Assembly (NCBI RefSeq): GCF_001953885.1
Contig: NZ_MQUS01000034.1
Coordinates: 28,881-92,880 of the forward strand
Length of the DNA stretch: 64,000 bases
Source of the DNA: Streptomyces sp. IMTB 2501
GTDB taxonomy: Bacteria; Actinomycetota; Actinomycetes; Streptomycetales; Streptomycetaceae
Direction: 5' to 3'
Shown here piece after piece: positions 34,021 through 45,255 of the stretch. Made by a program: the position numbers and the translations under genes. The notes under the pieces were generated by a model. That model was not told the DNA's origin and did no database searches. It saw only the letters and a list, made by a program, of their open reading frames with translations. The number at the start of each line of letters is the position of its first letter. Position 1 is the first letter of the stretch.

Positions 34021-34713
34021 ATGATTGACGTCCTGGTCGTGGACGACGACTTCCGCGTCGCAGAGATAAACGCCAAGTACGTGGGAAAGGTTCCCGGCTT
34101 CCGGGTGACCGCCCGCGCGCACAGCGCCACCCAGGCCTTGGCCGCCGTCGAACGCGGCACCATCGATCTGGTCCTGCTCGACCACTATCTGCCGGACCGG
34201 ACCGGGCTCGACCTAGTCCACCGCATGCGGGAAGAGGGTCACGGCACGGACGTCATCATGATCACGGCAGCCAGTGATGTGTCGACCGTCCAGCAGGCGA
34301 TGCGGCTGGGCGCGCTGCACTATCTGGTCAAGCCCTTCACCTTCGCCGCCCTGCGCACCCGCCTCGACTCCTACGCCGCCCTGCGCCGCACGGTCGACCG
34401 GGTCGGCGGCCGGGGCGTGACGGGCCAGGAGCAGGTCGACCGGATCTTCGGGGCGCTGCGGACGGCTCCCGCACCGTCCTCGCCCGGCCTGCCGAGCGGC
34501 CACTCGGAGCCGACGACTGATCTGATCTGCGGTGTCCTGCACCATGCCGACCAGCCGCTGTCGGCCCATGAGGTGGCCGCCAGGACCGGACTGAGTCGCT
34601 CCACGGCCCAGCGCTATCTCCGTCACCTGGAACAGGCCGGCCGTCTCCGGCTCTCCCTGAAGTACGGCGACACCGGTCGGCCGGAGCACCGGTACGCCTG
34701 GGTGGCGCCGTAG
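34021..34713 (+). CDS. CitB/DcuR-type response regulator, orphan
   Basis: 230 aa. Phospho-acceptor Asp54 (LVLLDHYLPDRTG), switch Lys in YLVKPFTF, C-terminal HTH AARTGLSRSTAQRYLRHLEQAGRLRL and the same ending (KYGDxGRPEHRYxW) as the regulator at 30312. ATG with AAGGAGAGG upstream. No kinase gene is adjacent. It stands divergent from the ABC importer, between it and the symporter. It probably arose by duplication and may take its phosphate from the kinase at 28630 or from a distant one. Confidence 0.93.
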   Translation: MIDVLVVDDDFRVAEINAKYVGKVPGFRVTARAHSATQALAAVERGTIDLVLLDHYLPDRTGLDLVHRMREEGHGTDVIMITAASDVSTVQQAMRLGALHYLVKPFTFAALRTRLDSYAALRRTVDRVGGRGVTGQEQVDRIFGALRTAPAPSSPGLPSGHSEPTTDLICGVLHHADQPLSAHEVAARTGLSRSTAQRYLRHLEQAGRLRLSLKYGDTGRPEHRYAWVAP

Positions 34714-34764
34714 AGCAGCTCTGGCAGCTGGCTCTGCTTCGCCCGGCTGAACGGTTCTGCCCGG

Positions 34765-36369
34765 CTACACGGCTCCCGCGCCGGTCAGTGACCGGACCTC
34801 CGTCTCGGCGTACTTGGCCTCGTCCGCGACCTCGTCGGAGGTGATCGTGCCGAGCCAGCCGGCGAGGAAGCCGAGCGGGATGGACACGATCCCCGGGTTC
34901 TGCAGCGGGAAGTACTGGAAGTCGGCGTCCGGGAAGAGCGAGGCCGGGCTGCCGGACACCACCGGAGACAGCAGCACCAGCCCGAGCGCCGGGAGCAGTC
35001 CGCCGTAGACGGCCCACACCGCACCGCGGGTGGTGAAGCCGCGCCAGAACAGCGAGTACAGCAGCACCGGAAGGTTCGCCGACGCAGCGACGGCAAAGGC
35101 GAGACCGACGAGGAAGGCGACGTTGAGATCACGAGCGAGCAGACCGAGCGCGATCGCCACGACGCCGATGCCGACCGCCGCCCACCGCGCCACCGCCACC
35201 TCGCTGCGCGCCTTGCCGCCCGCCGTACCGCGCGTGCGCCGCAGCGACGCGTACAGATCGTGCGCCACCGACGCCGACGAGGCCAGGGTGATGCCGGCGA
35301 CCACGGCAAGGATCGTGGCGAAGGCGACGGCTGCGACGATCGCGAACAGGACCGTGCCACCGGTGGAGCCCGCGCCGCCGCCCAGGTCCAGGGCGAGCAG
35401 CGGCACCGCCGTGTTCCCGGCCGCGTTCGAGCCGCGCACCGCCTCCGTCCCCACCACCGCTGCCGCCCCGAAGCCGAGGACGATCGTCATCAGGTAGAAG
35501 CCGCCGATCAGCCCGATGGACCACACCGCGGAACGGCGGGCCGCCCGCGCGGTGGGCACGGTGTAGAAGCGGGACAGGATGTGCGGCAGCCCCGCCGTGC
35601 CCAACACCAGGGCGATCCCCAGGCTGATGAAGTCGAGACGGGCGGTCCAGGTCCCGCCGTACTTCAGGCCCGGCGCCAGATACGCCCGTCCGTGACCGCT
35701 GCGGTCCGCGGCCGTGATCAGCAGCCGGTCGACGTCTCCGTGGAAGCGCAGCAGCACGAGCGCGGTCAGCGCGACCGTGCCGGTCAGCAGCAGCACCGCC
35801 TTCACGATCTGAATCCAGGTGGTGGCCCGCATCCCTCCCAACGACACATAGATCACCATGAGCGCGCCGACCCCGGTGACCGCCCAGGCCCGGTCCGCCG
35901 CGCTCGTCTGCCCCAGCAGCAGCGCCACCAGACTGCCCGCGCCGACCATTTGCGCCACCAGATACAGAACGGACACCGTGACCGACGAAGTTCCCGCGGC
36001 GATCCGCACCGGCCGCTCACTCATCCGCGCGGCCACCACGTCGGCCAGCGTGAACCGCCCGCAGTTGCGCACCAGTTCGGCCACCAGGAACAGCACGACC
36101 AGCCAGGCCACGAGGAAGCCCACGACGTAGAGCATCCCGTCGTACCCGTACAGCGCGATGAGCCCGGTGACCCCGAGGAAGGAGGCGGCCGACATGTAGT
36201 CACCCGCGATGGCAAAACCATTCTCCATGGGTGAGAACAGCCGCCCTCCCGCGTAGAACTCCTCCGCCGAACCGTGCCGGCGACGGCTCACCCATGTCGT
36301 GATCCCGAGGGTGACGGCCACAAAACCGCTGAACAGCAGCAGCGCCAGCATCTGATGGTGACCGGTCAC
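34765..36369 (-). CDS. Sodium/solute symporter, acetate/monocarboxylate type (ActP/MctC-like)
   Basis: 534-aa SSS-family transporter with about thirteen membrane segments. Family signatures SAEEFYAGGRLFSPMENGFAIAGDYMSAASFLG and YVSLGGMRATTWIQIVKAVLL. Homologues take up acetate, pyruvate or propionate with Na+ or H+. GTG start at 36369 overlaps the stop of the DUF485 gene by four bases. Pairing with DUF485 (YjcH) matches the enteric yjcH-actP arrangement. The NarL-type two-component operon immediately upstream on the same strand may control it. Confidence 0.92.
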   Translation of the reverse strand: MTGHHQMLALLLFSGFVAVTLGITTWVSRRRHGSAEEFYAGGRLFSPMENGFAIAGDYMSAASFLGVTGLIALYGYDGMLYVVGFLVAWLVVLFLVAELVRNCGRFTLADVVAARMSERPVRIAAGTSSVTVSVLYLVAQMVGAGSLVALLLGQTSAADRAWAVTGVGALMVIYVSLGGMRATTWIQIVKAVLLLTGTVALTALVLLRFHGDVDRLLITAADRSGHGRAYLAPGLKYGGTWTARLDFISLGIALVLGTAGLPHILSRFYTVPTARAARRSAVWSIGLIGGFYLMTIVLGFGAAAVVGTEAVRGSNAAGNTAVPLLALDLGGGAGSTGGTVLFAIVAAVAFATILAVVAGITLASSASVAHDLYASLRRTRGTAGGKARSEVAVARWAAVGIGVVAIALGLLARDLNVAFLVGLAFAVAASANLPVLLYSLFWRGFTTRGAVWAVYGGLLPALGLVLLSPVVSGSPASLFPDADFQYFPLQNPGIVSIPLGFLAGWLGTITSDEVADEAKYAETEVRSLTGAGAV

Positions 36370-36914
36370 GAGGCGTCTCCCCGCACTCCGCGGGTCAGTT
36401 CCTGGGTGTCCCAGCGCAGCTCCAGCGCCGCCCGGTCCCGGCGCAGCCGTGCGTGCCGGGCGTAGGCCCAGGTGAGCAGGAACGTGGTGAGGAACTGTCC
36501 GAGTCCGGCCAGCATGCCCACGTTCACCGCTCCCGTCACCGACCGGGCCATGATCCCGGGAGCGGTCGTGGCGGTGACCAGATAAGCCATGTACCAGACG
36601 AGGAAGGCCGCGACGCCCGGCACCACGAACCGCCGGTACGTGGCGCGTACTTCCTGGAAGGCCGAGCTGCGCTGCACCTCCACGTACACGTCGCGGGCGC
36701 GAACCGCAGCTCCGCCCTGCTCCCCGCGAGCGGGCGGCACCTTCGGCGCCGGCGCTCCGGTACCGTCCACTTCGCCCCAGCCGGAGGCCAGCGCGTCGTA
36801 CCACGGGTCCTCGTACGTCACGTCGTGGGAGGGTGCGCCGTGGGCTTGCTGGTTCTCGGCCGAACGCTCGGAACCGTCCCCGGCTCCACGGTCACGGCCG
36901 TTGCTTGACTGCAT
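36366..36914 (-). CDS. DUF485 (YjcH-like) membrane protein
   Basis: 182 aa. A hydrophilic N-terminal extension of about 80 residues is followed by the DUF485 core: SSAFQEVRATYRRFVVPGVAAFLVWYMAYL with two membrane segments (about 98-120 and 135-158). It is the usual small partner of ActP-like symporters, coupled here by a GTGA overlap. ATG 36914 was chosen; a TTG two codons upstream is possible and neither has a clear RBS. Confidence 0.88.
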   Translation of the reverse strand: MQSSNGRDRGAGDGSERSAENQQAHGAPSHDVTYEDPWYDALASGWGEVDGTGAPAPKVPPARGEQGGAAVRARDVYVEVQRSSAFQEVRATYRRFVVPGVAAFLVWYMAYLVTATTAPGIMARSVTGAVNVGMLAGLGQFLTTFLLTWAYARHARLRRDRAALELRWDTQELTRGVRGDAS

Positions 36915-36983
36915 GCCCAAGGATGGACAGACCGGGAAGATCCCTGACTCTTCTTCCCCCGGCTCTTCACCCCATCAGGTGAT

Positions 36984-37673
36984 TCACTCCGTGGGCGGCC
37001 GCACCAGCCCCTTGCTGTACGCGTAACGCACCGCCTGCGCCCGGTCCTTGAGGCCCGTCTTGGCGAAGAGGTTGTTGATATGTGTCTTCACGGTCGCGGT
37101 CGACACATGCAGCCGACGGGCGATCTCCTGATTGCTGAGCCCTTCGGCGATCAGCCGCAGGACCTCCGTCTCCCGCGCGGTCAGTCCGTCGGGCGGCGCC
37201 TCGGCGGTCGCCGACGGGCCTGGCTCGGGCTGCGACAGCCGCTCCAGCAACCGGCGCTGGACGCTCGGGGACAGACCCGCATCCCCCGACAGGACGCTCT
37301 CCACGGCACGCACGATCTCGTCACCGCCGGCGTCCTTGGTCAGATACCCACGGGCGCCGGCGCGCAGCGCGGGGAACAGCGACTCGTCGTCCGCGTACGT
37401 GGTGAGCACCACGACCTGGGTCGCGGGATACTGCGCCCGGATCCGACGGGTGGCCTCGACTCCGTCGCAGCGGGGCATCCGGAGATCCATCAGGACGACG
37501 TCCGGGGCCAGTTCCCCCACCAGTCGCACCGCTTCCTCGCCGTCTCCCGCGGCGCCCACGACCTCTACTCCGGGCAGCAGTCCGAGCAACATCACGATGC
37601 CTTCCCGGACCACGGTCTGATCGTCGGCGACCACCACCCGTGCGGGCTTCTTCTCCCCTTCCGTCTCGGTCAT
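36984..37673 (-). CDS. NarL/LuxR-type response regulator
   Basis: 229 aa. Receiver with Asp63 (VVLMDLRMPRCDG) and Lys in YLTKDAGGDE; C-terminal LuxR HTH LTARETEVLRLIAEGLSNQEIARRL and VSTATVKTHINNL. Its ATG overlaps the stop of the kinase gene (ATGA). 69 bases upstream of the DUF485-symporter genes on the same strand, so it may regulate or be cotranscribed with them. Confidence 0.94.
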   Translation of the reverse strand: MTETEGEKKPARVVVADDQTVVREGIVMLLGLLPGVEVVGAAGDGEEAVRLVGELAPDVVLMDLRMPRCDGVEATRRIRAQYPATQVVVLTTYADDESLFPALRAGARGYLTKDAGGDEIVRAVESVLSGDAGLSPSVQRRLLERLSQPEPGPSATAEAPPDGLTARETEVLRLIAEGLSNQEIARRLHVSTATVKTHINNLFAKTGLKDRAQAVRYAYSKGLVRPPTE

Positions 37674-38821
37674 ACAGGCACCTTCAGCGTCACCACGAAC
37701 CCCTCCTCGTCCGGCCCCGCGTCCAGTGAGCCGCCCAGCAGCTCGGCACGCTCGCGCATCCCCAGCAGACCGTACCCGCCTCCGGACCTGGTGAGTTCGC
37801 CCGGCCGTCCGCCCGAGTCCCGTATGTCCAGCGTCACTTCATGCTCGTTGTAGTCGAGTCTCAGCTGCACCTTGGCGCCCTGGGCATGCTTGCGGACGTT
37901 CGTCAGGGCCTCCTGGGCGACCCTGCGCACGGCCTGGGAGGCCTCGGCCGGCAGGGGTCGGCGCTCACCCGTCACGGTGACCTCGGCTCCCTCGGCCCCG
38001 CTGACGAGTTCGCCCAGGAAGTCCTCCAGCGGGGTCAGCTCGCCACGCAGCGCCGACAGGGCCTGTCGGGTCTCCGCCAGTCCGTCGCGGGCCATGCCCC
38101 GGGCGGCCACCACCCGCTCCAGGATCCGCTCGCGGTCCGCGCCGTTCTCGATCAGCAGCCGGGCCGCCTCCAGGTGCACCAGCTGCGCCGAGAGGCTGTG
38201 GGCCAGCACATCGTGGATCTCCCGTGCGATGCGGGTCCGCTCGGCGAGCGCCGCGGACTCCGCCTCGGCCGCCCGGGCGGCCCGCTCCTGGGCGAGGAGG
38301 CGCTGCGCGCTGCCGCGGGCCTCCGCGTCCAGCCGCAGGACATATCCGGCGAGGGCCATGCCCGCCACCGTGGCGGCCGTGGTCAGCCAGACGTCGTTGT
38401 TGAACGCGGAGAACGAGGCCAGTCCCACGCACGCCACAGGCACGGCCGCGGCGAGCGGGAGCCGCTCCAGGGCGCTGATTCCGCAACCGCACCACAGCAC
38501 CAGGGCCGGTCCTCTGAAGCCCGTGGCCTCGGCGGCGACCGCGAGGCCCAGAAGCACGCCTACCAGTGCCAGGGAGGGCACCAGCCGGTGCTGGTAGGTG
38601 GTCCGGAAGAAGCCCCAGGAGACGACAGCGGCGAGGAGGACCCCCGCCGCAGCCGCGAGCGCCCCGCCGATTCCGACGTGATTCTGGCTGAACGCGCCCC
38701 ACAGGAGCAACGCGATCACGAGCAACCGGACGGCCCAGGCGAGCATGCGCCGGGGCCGGGGGGTGCCCGCACGGCCGAGCGCCTCTCGCGACGGCCAGCG
38801 GGTCCAGACGTTCTCCGTCAC
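37670..38821 (-). CDS. NarL-partner sensor histidine kinase (HisKA_3)
   Basis: 383 aa. Four to five N-terminal membrane segments with very short loops, so an intramembrane-sensing type. H-box RTRIAREIHDVLAHSLSAQL with His203. HATPase: EALTNVRKHAQGAKV, DSGGRPG and GYGLLGMRERAELLGG. GTG start overlaps the upstream stop by four bases. Middle gene of a tightly coupled three-gene operon. Confidence 0.93.
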   Translation of the reverse strand: MTENVWTRWPSREALGRAGTPRPRRMLAWAVRLLVIALLLWGAFSQNHVGIGGALAAAAGVLLAAVVSWGFFRTTYQHRLVPSLALVGVLLGLAVAAEATGFRGPALVLWCGCGISALERLPLAAAVPVACVGLASFSAFNNDVWLTTAATVAGMALAGYVLRLDAEARGSAQRLLAQERAARAAEAESAALAERTRIAREIHDVLAHSLSAQLVHLEAARLLIENGADRERILERVVAARGMARDGLAETRQALSALRGELTPLEDFLGELVSGAEGAEVTVTGERRPLPAEASQAVRRVAQEALTNVRKHAQGAKVQLRLDYNEHEVTLDIRDSGGRPGELTRSGGGYGLLGMRERAELLGGSLDAGPDEEGFVVTLKVPV

Positions 38822-39339
38822 ACGCGTTCCTTCCAGGCCGGCCGCATGTCGTCACCGTACGCCGGTGCGGGACGGGTCGCGGCGCCGAGGGACTGTGCCC
38901 GCCAGAACAGGATTCCGCTGCGGACCAGCAGGGTGGCGGCGAAACCGAGCATCAGGGCGGAGCTGGCCTGGTGCAGGCCGAGCGCGCTGCCGAGAGCGTA
39001 GAGACCGATCCGCAGGGCCACACCCACGACCCATACGGAGATGCTCGCCTTGGTGCTCTTGGTCCATACGACACCGTCCGAGGCCGTCCAGACGCGGGTC
39101 GTCCAGGCCCAGCCGGCACCCATGGCCACACCGATGACCAGCTCCACCGCGAGGAGTACGGCGGATTCGGCGCGGTGGTGACCGTCGAGGATGCCCGGCT
39201 CGCGCAGCGCGACGACGCCGAGGATCACGGGGAGCAGCCACCAGCGCCGGTCGGTGTTGATCGCCTGAGCGCGGAACTGCCGCGCGATCACTATGGCGGC
39301 GACGGCCACGATCACCAGCGCGTTGACGAGCCCGGACAT
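38818..39339 (-). CDS. CcdC/DUF1453-like membrane protein
   Basis: 173-aa membrane protein with about four to five hydrophobic segments (LVNALVIVAVAAIVIARQF, WWLLPVILGVVAL, AVLLAVELVIGVAMGAGWAWT, SVWVVGVALRIGLYALGSALG). It resembles the CcdC/DUF1453 group by length and layout. First gene of an operon with the NarL-type kinase and regulator, all with four-base overlaps, so it may modulate the kinase in the membrane. Function unproven. Confidence 0.8.
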   Translation of the reverse strand: MSGLVNALVIVAVAAIVIARQFRAQAINTDRRWWLLPVILGVVALREPGILDGHHRAESAVLLAVELVIGVAMGAGWAWTTRVWTASDGVVWTKSTKASISVWVVGVALRIGLYALGSALGLHQASSALMLGFAATLLVRSGILFWRAQSLGAATRPAPAYGDDMRPAWKERV

Positions 39340-39826
39340 CAGAGCCTCCGTGAGCGAGAGAGCGGTGCCGGGAGCGGGGCGCTGCCGACACCTACGAAGC
39401 TACGGAAAAGCGCAGGTCGGGAGATCGGAGCCGGGGTGGATCACGGGTGGAAACCAGAAACGGCTCGTCTCCACCCACGGGTGTAGATCCCATGAGATCC
39501 CACGGTTGTGGACACCGGGCAAGGGCGGATGCGGCGGTCGGTCGAGGCGGGAACCCCGACAGCCGACCGGCGGAGCACGACCGACCGGCGGAAGACAACC
39601 AACCGTCGCCCTCCGCCGACCCCCGAGCCCCGCCGCCGGCCAACGGGCCCCGCCGCCCTTGTGCACCGCCCCGCTCCGCCTCGGGCAAGCCTCCGTCGCC
39701 CCGCTCAGCGGCCGACACTGCACGTACGCGCGCCCTGCCTCAAGCACCCCGTGGCCCAGCCTGGGGCGACGCCGTACGCACGCCTGGCGTCAGGCAAGCC
39801 CCCTCGGCCGAAGCCCGGCGCGGCGG
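39340..39826. other. Intergenic region
   Basis: 487 bases between the CcdC-like gene start and the parE stop. The frames open across it have no RBS and read as repeats of Pro, Arg and Ala. GACCGACCGGCGG-like words recur around 39540-39600. No terminator hairpin or gene could be supported, though parE transcription must end here. Confidence 0.5.
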
Positions 39827-41950
<2,124 letters not shown>

Positions 41951-42391
41951 GCGGTTCGCTCCTCGCTGAATTTCAGTTGACCCCCTATTGGGTAAGGGGG
42001 CGGCTTCGGTCGCCGCTCAGAGGGTACCGAGGCCTGGTAGAGCCGGTGTAACGCCACCCTCGTCGGGAACTCAGACTAGTCCAGACTCGCATGCGTGTTC
42101 GATCCCTCGATGGAGTGAAGTGCATATCACGTTCCCTCGGAGGCATGAACCATTTAGGCTCCGGGCACGTCCTCATGAACAACAGGCAACCCGGCCTGGA
42201 GGACCGAGACACAACACCGCGCGAAACCGTAAGCAGCACAAGAGACGCACTACGGCACATTCGCCGCCAACCGGCAGCAGACAGCCGCCCCGGAAGATTT
42301 TTTTCCAGGAAAAGCCACGAGCGGGAACGTTTTCGGGCTGGTTGGATGTTGACCCTGGTACGACAGCTCGTCGAGCTAGAGAAGAGGCGAC
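41951..42391. promoter_or_regulatory. Divergent parE / small-gene region with a SigR-like promoter
   Basis: 441-base gap. A GGGAAC (42323-42328)-N19-GTT (42348-42350) pair on the plus strand resembles the SigR consensus GGGAAT-N18-GTT, 41 bases before the zinc-ribbon gene. In the parE leader, CCCCCT (41981-41986) can pair with AGGGGG (41995-42000). No additional gene is evident. Confidence 0.4.
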
Positions 42392-42622
42392 GTGACTACT
42401 GTTCTGACCCCCGCGAGCCCGCTGACGGCCGCCGATCGCTGCGACCGCTGCGGCGCCCAGGCATACCTGCGCGTCGTCCTGCTGAGCGGCGGAGAACTGC
42501 TCTTCTGCGCCCACCACGGTCGCAAGTTCGAGCCGGAACTCAAGAAGATCGCCGCTGAGATACAGGACGAGACCGAGCGGCTGACGACCGTTCCGGGCAT
42601 CGCTTCCGAAGAAGAGCGCTGA
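42392..42622 (+). CDS. Small zinc-ribbon-like conserved protein (DUF7455), 76 aa
   Basis: 76 aa. CDRCGAQAYLRVVL... FCAHHGRKFE gives a CxxC...CxxH set able to bind zinc, followed by a helical acidic C-terminus. GTG start with AGAGG five bases upstream. Widely conserved in Actinobacteria beside hrdB. It resembles a short rubredoxin/zinc-ribbon fold; a transcription- or translation-associated role is a guess only. Followed by a strong bidirectional terminator. Confidence 0.88.
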   Translation: MTTVLTPASPLTAADRCDRCGAQAYLRVVLLSGGELLFCAHHGRKFEPELKKIAAEIQDETERLTTVPGIASEEER

Positions 42623-42662
42623 ATCTCGCACACACGACGAGCCAGCCCCGGCACAGGCCGGT

Positions 42663-42700
42663 GCACGGCGGCCGCTCCTCTCCAGGAGCGGCCGCCGTGC
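42663..42700. terminator. Bidirectional hairpin terminator
   Basis: Perfect 17-bp stem (42663-42679 with 42684-42700; arm GCACGGCGGCCGCTCCT) and a 4-base loop CTCC between converging genes. Confidence 0.9.
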
Positions 42701-42721
42701 TATGTCCCCGTTGCGGACGCT

Positions 42722-43591
42722 TCAGGAGCCCCTGTGGGGCCGTTTGTGGCCCGCTGAGGCCGTGCCGACCGTGCCCAGGTCGCGTACAACCTCGGAGATG
42801 CGCGTGTACACGCCAGGGCTACCCGCCTTGCCACAGCCGCTTCCCCAGGACACGAGACCGATCAGCCGCCCCGCCGCCACCAGCGGGCCACCACTGTCTC
42901 CCTGGCAGGCGTCCGGACCCCCGCCGGCCTCTCCGGCGCAGAGCATGCTGGCGGCCCGGTAGGCACCTTCGGGACCGCCCGGATAGGCGCGGGCACAGAG
43001 ATCGTCAGCCAGCACGCGCAGGTGGGCGGCGTACAGCCGGCGCGGGTAGGCACCCTCGCCGGTGGTGTCCCCCCATCCGGACACCATGGCCTGCGTGCCC
43101 GGCGTGTAGGCCGGGTCGTCGGCGCCCGCCATGGCGACGACCGCACTCTGCGGCAGCGCCTTGGCCAGCGTGAGTACGGCGAAGTCACCGCTGTTCGTCT
43201 TGCTGTCGTACCCGGGGTTGACCCGGGCATCGCGTACGGCGATCTCCTCGCCCTCGCTGGACAGCAGTTGGGTACGGCCGGCGATGACGCGCAGGTCGCG
43301 CACACGGTTCGGGGGAGCCCCGAGGACGCCCTCGGCCAGGCAGTGGGCTGCGGTGAGCACCGTCGTGCGGGCAACCGCCACACCGCCGCAGAACTGGCCC
43401 GCCCGCGTACCCCCGAACCGGTCACGGCTGGACAGCGCGACGGTCCACGGGGCCTGGGAGACGTCGATCGGAAAGCCCCCGACCACGACGCTGCCGGCGG
43501 CCGCGGGGGCCGCGTTCGCCAGGGGTATGAAGGTCAGGCCGGCCGCCATTGCGAGCGGCCGGATCAGTGCGCGGGCAATGGAACGGCGCAT
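42722..43591 (-). CDS. Secreted trypsin-like serine protease (S1A)
   Basis: 289 aa. Signal peptide (MRRSIARALIRPLAMAAGLTFIPLANAAPA). Mature N-terminus near VVVGG. Catalytic His83 (LTAAHC), Asp136 (SGDFAVLTL), Ser233 (GDSGGPLV). Six Cys fit three disulfides. Asp228 six residues before the catalytic Ser (DACQGDSGG) indicates trypsin-like specificity for Lys/Arg. Downstream of hrdB but separated by a terminator, so independently transcribed. Confidence 0.94.
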   Translation of the reverse strand: MRRSIARALIRPLAMAAGLTFIPLANAAPAAAGSVVVGGFPIDVSQAPWTVALSSRDRFGGTRAGQFCGGVAVARTTVLTAAHCLAEGVLGAPPNRVRDLRVIAGRTQLLSSEGEEIAVRDARVNPGYDSKTNSGDFAVLTLAKALPQSAVVAMAGADDPAYTPGTQAMVSGWGDTTGEGAYPRRLYAAHLRVLADDLCARAYPGGPEGAYRAASMLCAGEAGGGPDACQGDSGGPLVAAGRLIGLVSWGSGCGKAGSPGVYTRISEVVRDLGTVGTASAGHKRPHRGS

Positions 43592-43658
43592 GCGTGCTCC
43601 TCACTCTGTGGTTCCTCTGGGACACCCAGAGTCAGTCATGGCGGCTCCGCGCGCAGCA

Positions 43659-43695
43659 CGAAGGCCCGGCTCCCCCGCGGGGATCCGGGCCTTCG
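43659..43695 (-). terminator. hrdB terminator hairpin
   Basis: Stem CGAAGGCCCGG (43659-43669) with 43685-43695, extended by an inner TCCCC/GGGGA stem (43671-43675 with 43679-43683); 19 bases past the hrdB stop on the minus strand. Confidence 0.85.
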
Positions 43696-43713
43696 TCGTC
43701 GTACGACCGCGAC

Positions 43714-45255
43714 CTAGTCGAGGTAGTCGCGCAGCACCTGGGAGCGCGACGGGTGGCGCAGCTTCGACATGGTCTTGGACTCGATCTGGCGGATGCGCTC
43801 ACGCGTTACGCCGTACACCTTGCCGATCTCGTCGAGGGTCTTCGGCTGACCGTCGGTGAGGCCGAACCGCATGGAGACGACACCGGCCTCGCGCTCGGAC
43901 AGGGTGTCCAGAACCGAGTGCAGCTGCTCCTGCAGAAGCGTGAAGCTGACGGCGTCGGCGGGGACGACGGCCTCGGAGTCCTCGATGAGGTCGCCGAACT
44001 CGCTGTCGCCGTCCTCACCGAGCGGGGTGTGCAGCGAGATGGGCTCGCGGCCGTACTTCTGGACCTCGATGACCTTCTCCGGGGTCATGTCGAGTTCCTT
44101 GGCCAGCTCCTCCGGGGTGGGCTCGCGGCCCAGGTCCTGGAGCATCTGGCGCTGCACGCGCGCGAGCTTGTTGATGACCTCGACCATGTGCACCGGGATA
44201 CGGATGGTGCGGGCCTGGTCGGCCATGGCGCGGGTGATGGCCTGACGGATCCACCAGGTGGCGTACGTGGAGAACTTGTAGCCCTTGGTGTAGTCGAACT
44301 TCTCGACCGCGCGGATCAGACCGAGGTTGCCCTCCTGGATGAGGTCCAGGAAGAGCATGCCGCGGCCCGTGTAGCGCTTGGCCAGGGAGACCACCAGACG
44401 GAGGTTGGCCTCCAGGAGGTGGTTCTTGGCGCGGCGGCCGTCCTCGGCGATGATCTCCAGCTCACGCTTCAGCTTCGGCGCCAGCTTGTCGGCGTTGGCC
44501 AGCTTGTCCTCGGCGAACAGACCCGCCTCGATGCGCTTGGCCAGCTCGACCTCCTGCTCGGCGTTGAGCAGGGGGACCTTGCCGATCTGCTTGAGGTAGT
44601 CCTTGACCGGGTCGGCGGTGGCGCCGGCCGCGGCGACCTGCTGCGCGGGCGCGTCGTCCTCGTCCTCGTCGGACAGGACGAAGCCCGCGCTCTCGGCGCC
44701 CTCGGGCTCCTCGGCGACCTTGGTGTCCTCGAGTACCTCGTCCTCGAGAAGCTCGGCGTCGTCCTTCTTGGCCGTGGTCTTCTTGGCGGCCGTCTTCTTC
44801 GCGACGGTCTTCTTGGCGGCCGCCTTCTTGGCGGTCGTCTTCTTGGCTGCGGCCTTCTTGGCGGGTGCGGCTTCCTCGGCGGAATCGGCTGCGACCGCAG
44901 CGGTGGGCGCCACGGGGGCGGCCGTGGTGGCGGTGGCCTTCCGGGTCGTCACCGTCTTCGCCGCGACCGTCTTGGTGGCGGTGCGCTTTGCCGGACTCTT
45001 CGCTGCGACGCTCTTGCGGGTGCGCTTGGGCTCTGCGGCACTGACCATCAGCGTCACACCCTCTTCCTCAAGGATCTGGTTGAGGCTGCGCAGTACGTTC
45101 TTCCACTGAGTGGCCGGAATCTGGTCAGCTTCGAAGGCCCGACGCACATCGTCGCCGGCGATCTGCCCCTCAGCCTTTCCCCGCTCAATGAGCGCCATGA
45201 CAGAGACGGACTCGGCGATCTCCGGCGGGAGCGTACGGGATGTGCTGGCCGACAC
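43714..45255 (-). CDS. hrdB: Principal (housekeeping) RNA polymerase sigma factor HrdB
   Basis: 513-aa essential sigma-70. Acidic region 1.1-like N-terminus (PPEIAESVSVMALIERGKAEGQI), then a long Lys/Ala/Thr-rich linker (about 75-175) typical of streptomycete HrdB. Region 1.2 DPVKDYLKQIGKVPLL, region 2 EANLRLVVSLAKRYTGRG and YKFSTYATWWIRQAITRA, region 3 from IRIPVHMVEVI, region 4.2 VTRERIRQIESKTMSKLRHP. GTG start at 45255 has GAGAGG six bases upstream; the frame continues upstream to 45381 without an RBS. A long leader with candidate promoters precedes it. Confidence 0.97.
   Translation of the reverse strand: MSASTSRTLPPEIAESVSVMALIERGKAEGQIAGDDVRRAFEADQIPATQWKNVLRSLNQILEEEGVTLMVSAAEPKRTRKSVAAKSPAKRTATKTVAAKTVTTRKATATTAAPVAPTAAVAADSAEEAAPAKKAAAKKTTAKKAAAKKTVAKKTAAKKTTAKKDDAELLEDEVLEDTKVAEEPEGAESAGFVLSDEDEDDAPAQQVAAAGATADPVKDYLKQIGKVPLLNAEQEVELAKRIEAGLFAEDKLANADKLAPKLKRELEIIAEDGRRAKNHLLEANLRLVVSLAKRYTGRGMLFLDLIQEGNLGLIRAVEKFDYTKGYKFSTYATWWIRQAITRAMADQARTIRIPVHMVEVINKLARVQRQMLQDLGREPTPEELAKELDMTPEKVIEVQKYGREPISLHTPLGEDGDSEFGDLIEDSEAVVPADAVSFTLLQEQLHSVLDTLSEREAGVVSMRFGLTDGQPKTLDEIGKVYGVTRERIRQIESKTMSKLRHPSRSQVLRDYLD

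Noticed and set aside
36921..36983. Terminator between the NarL-type regulator and the DUF485 gene
   Set aside because: No stable stem could be drawn in the 69-base gap; cotranscription remains possible.
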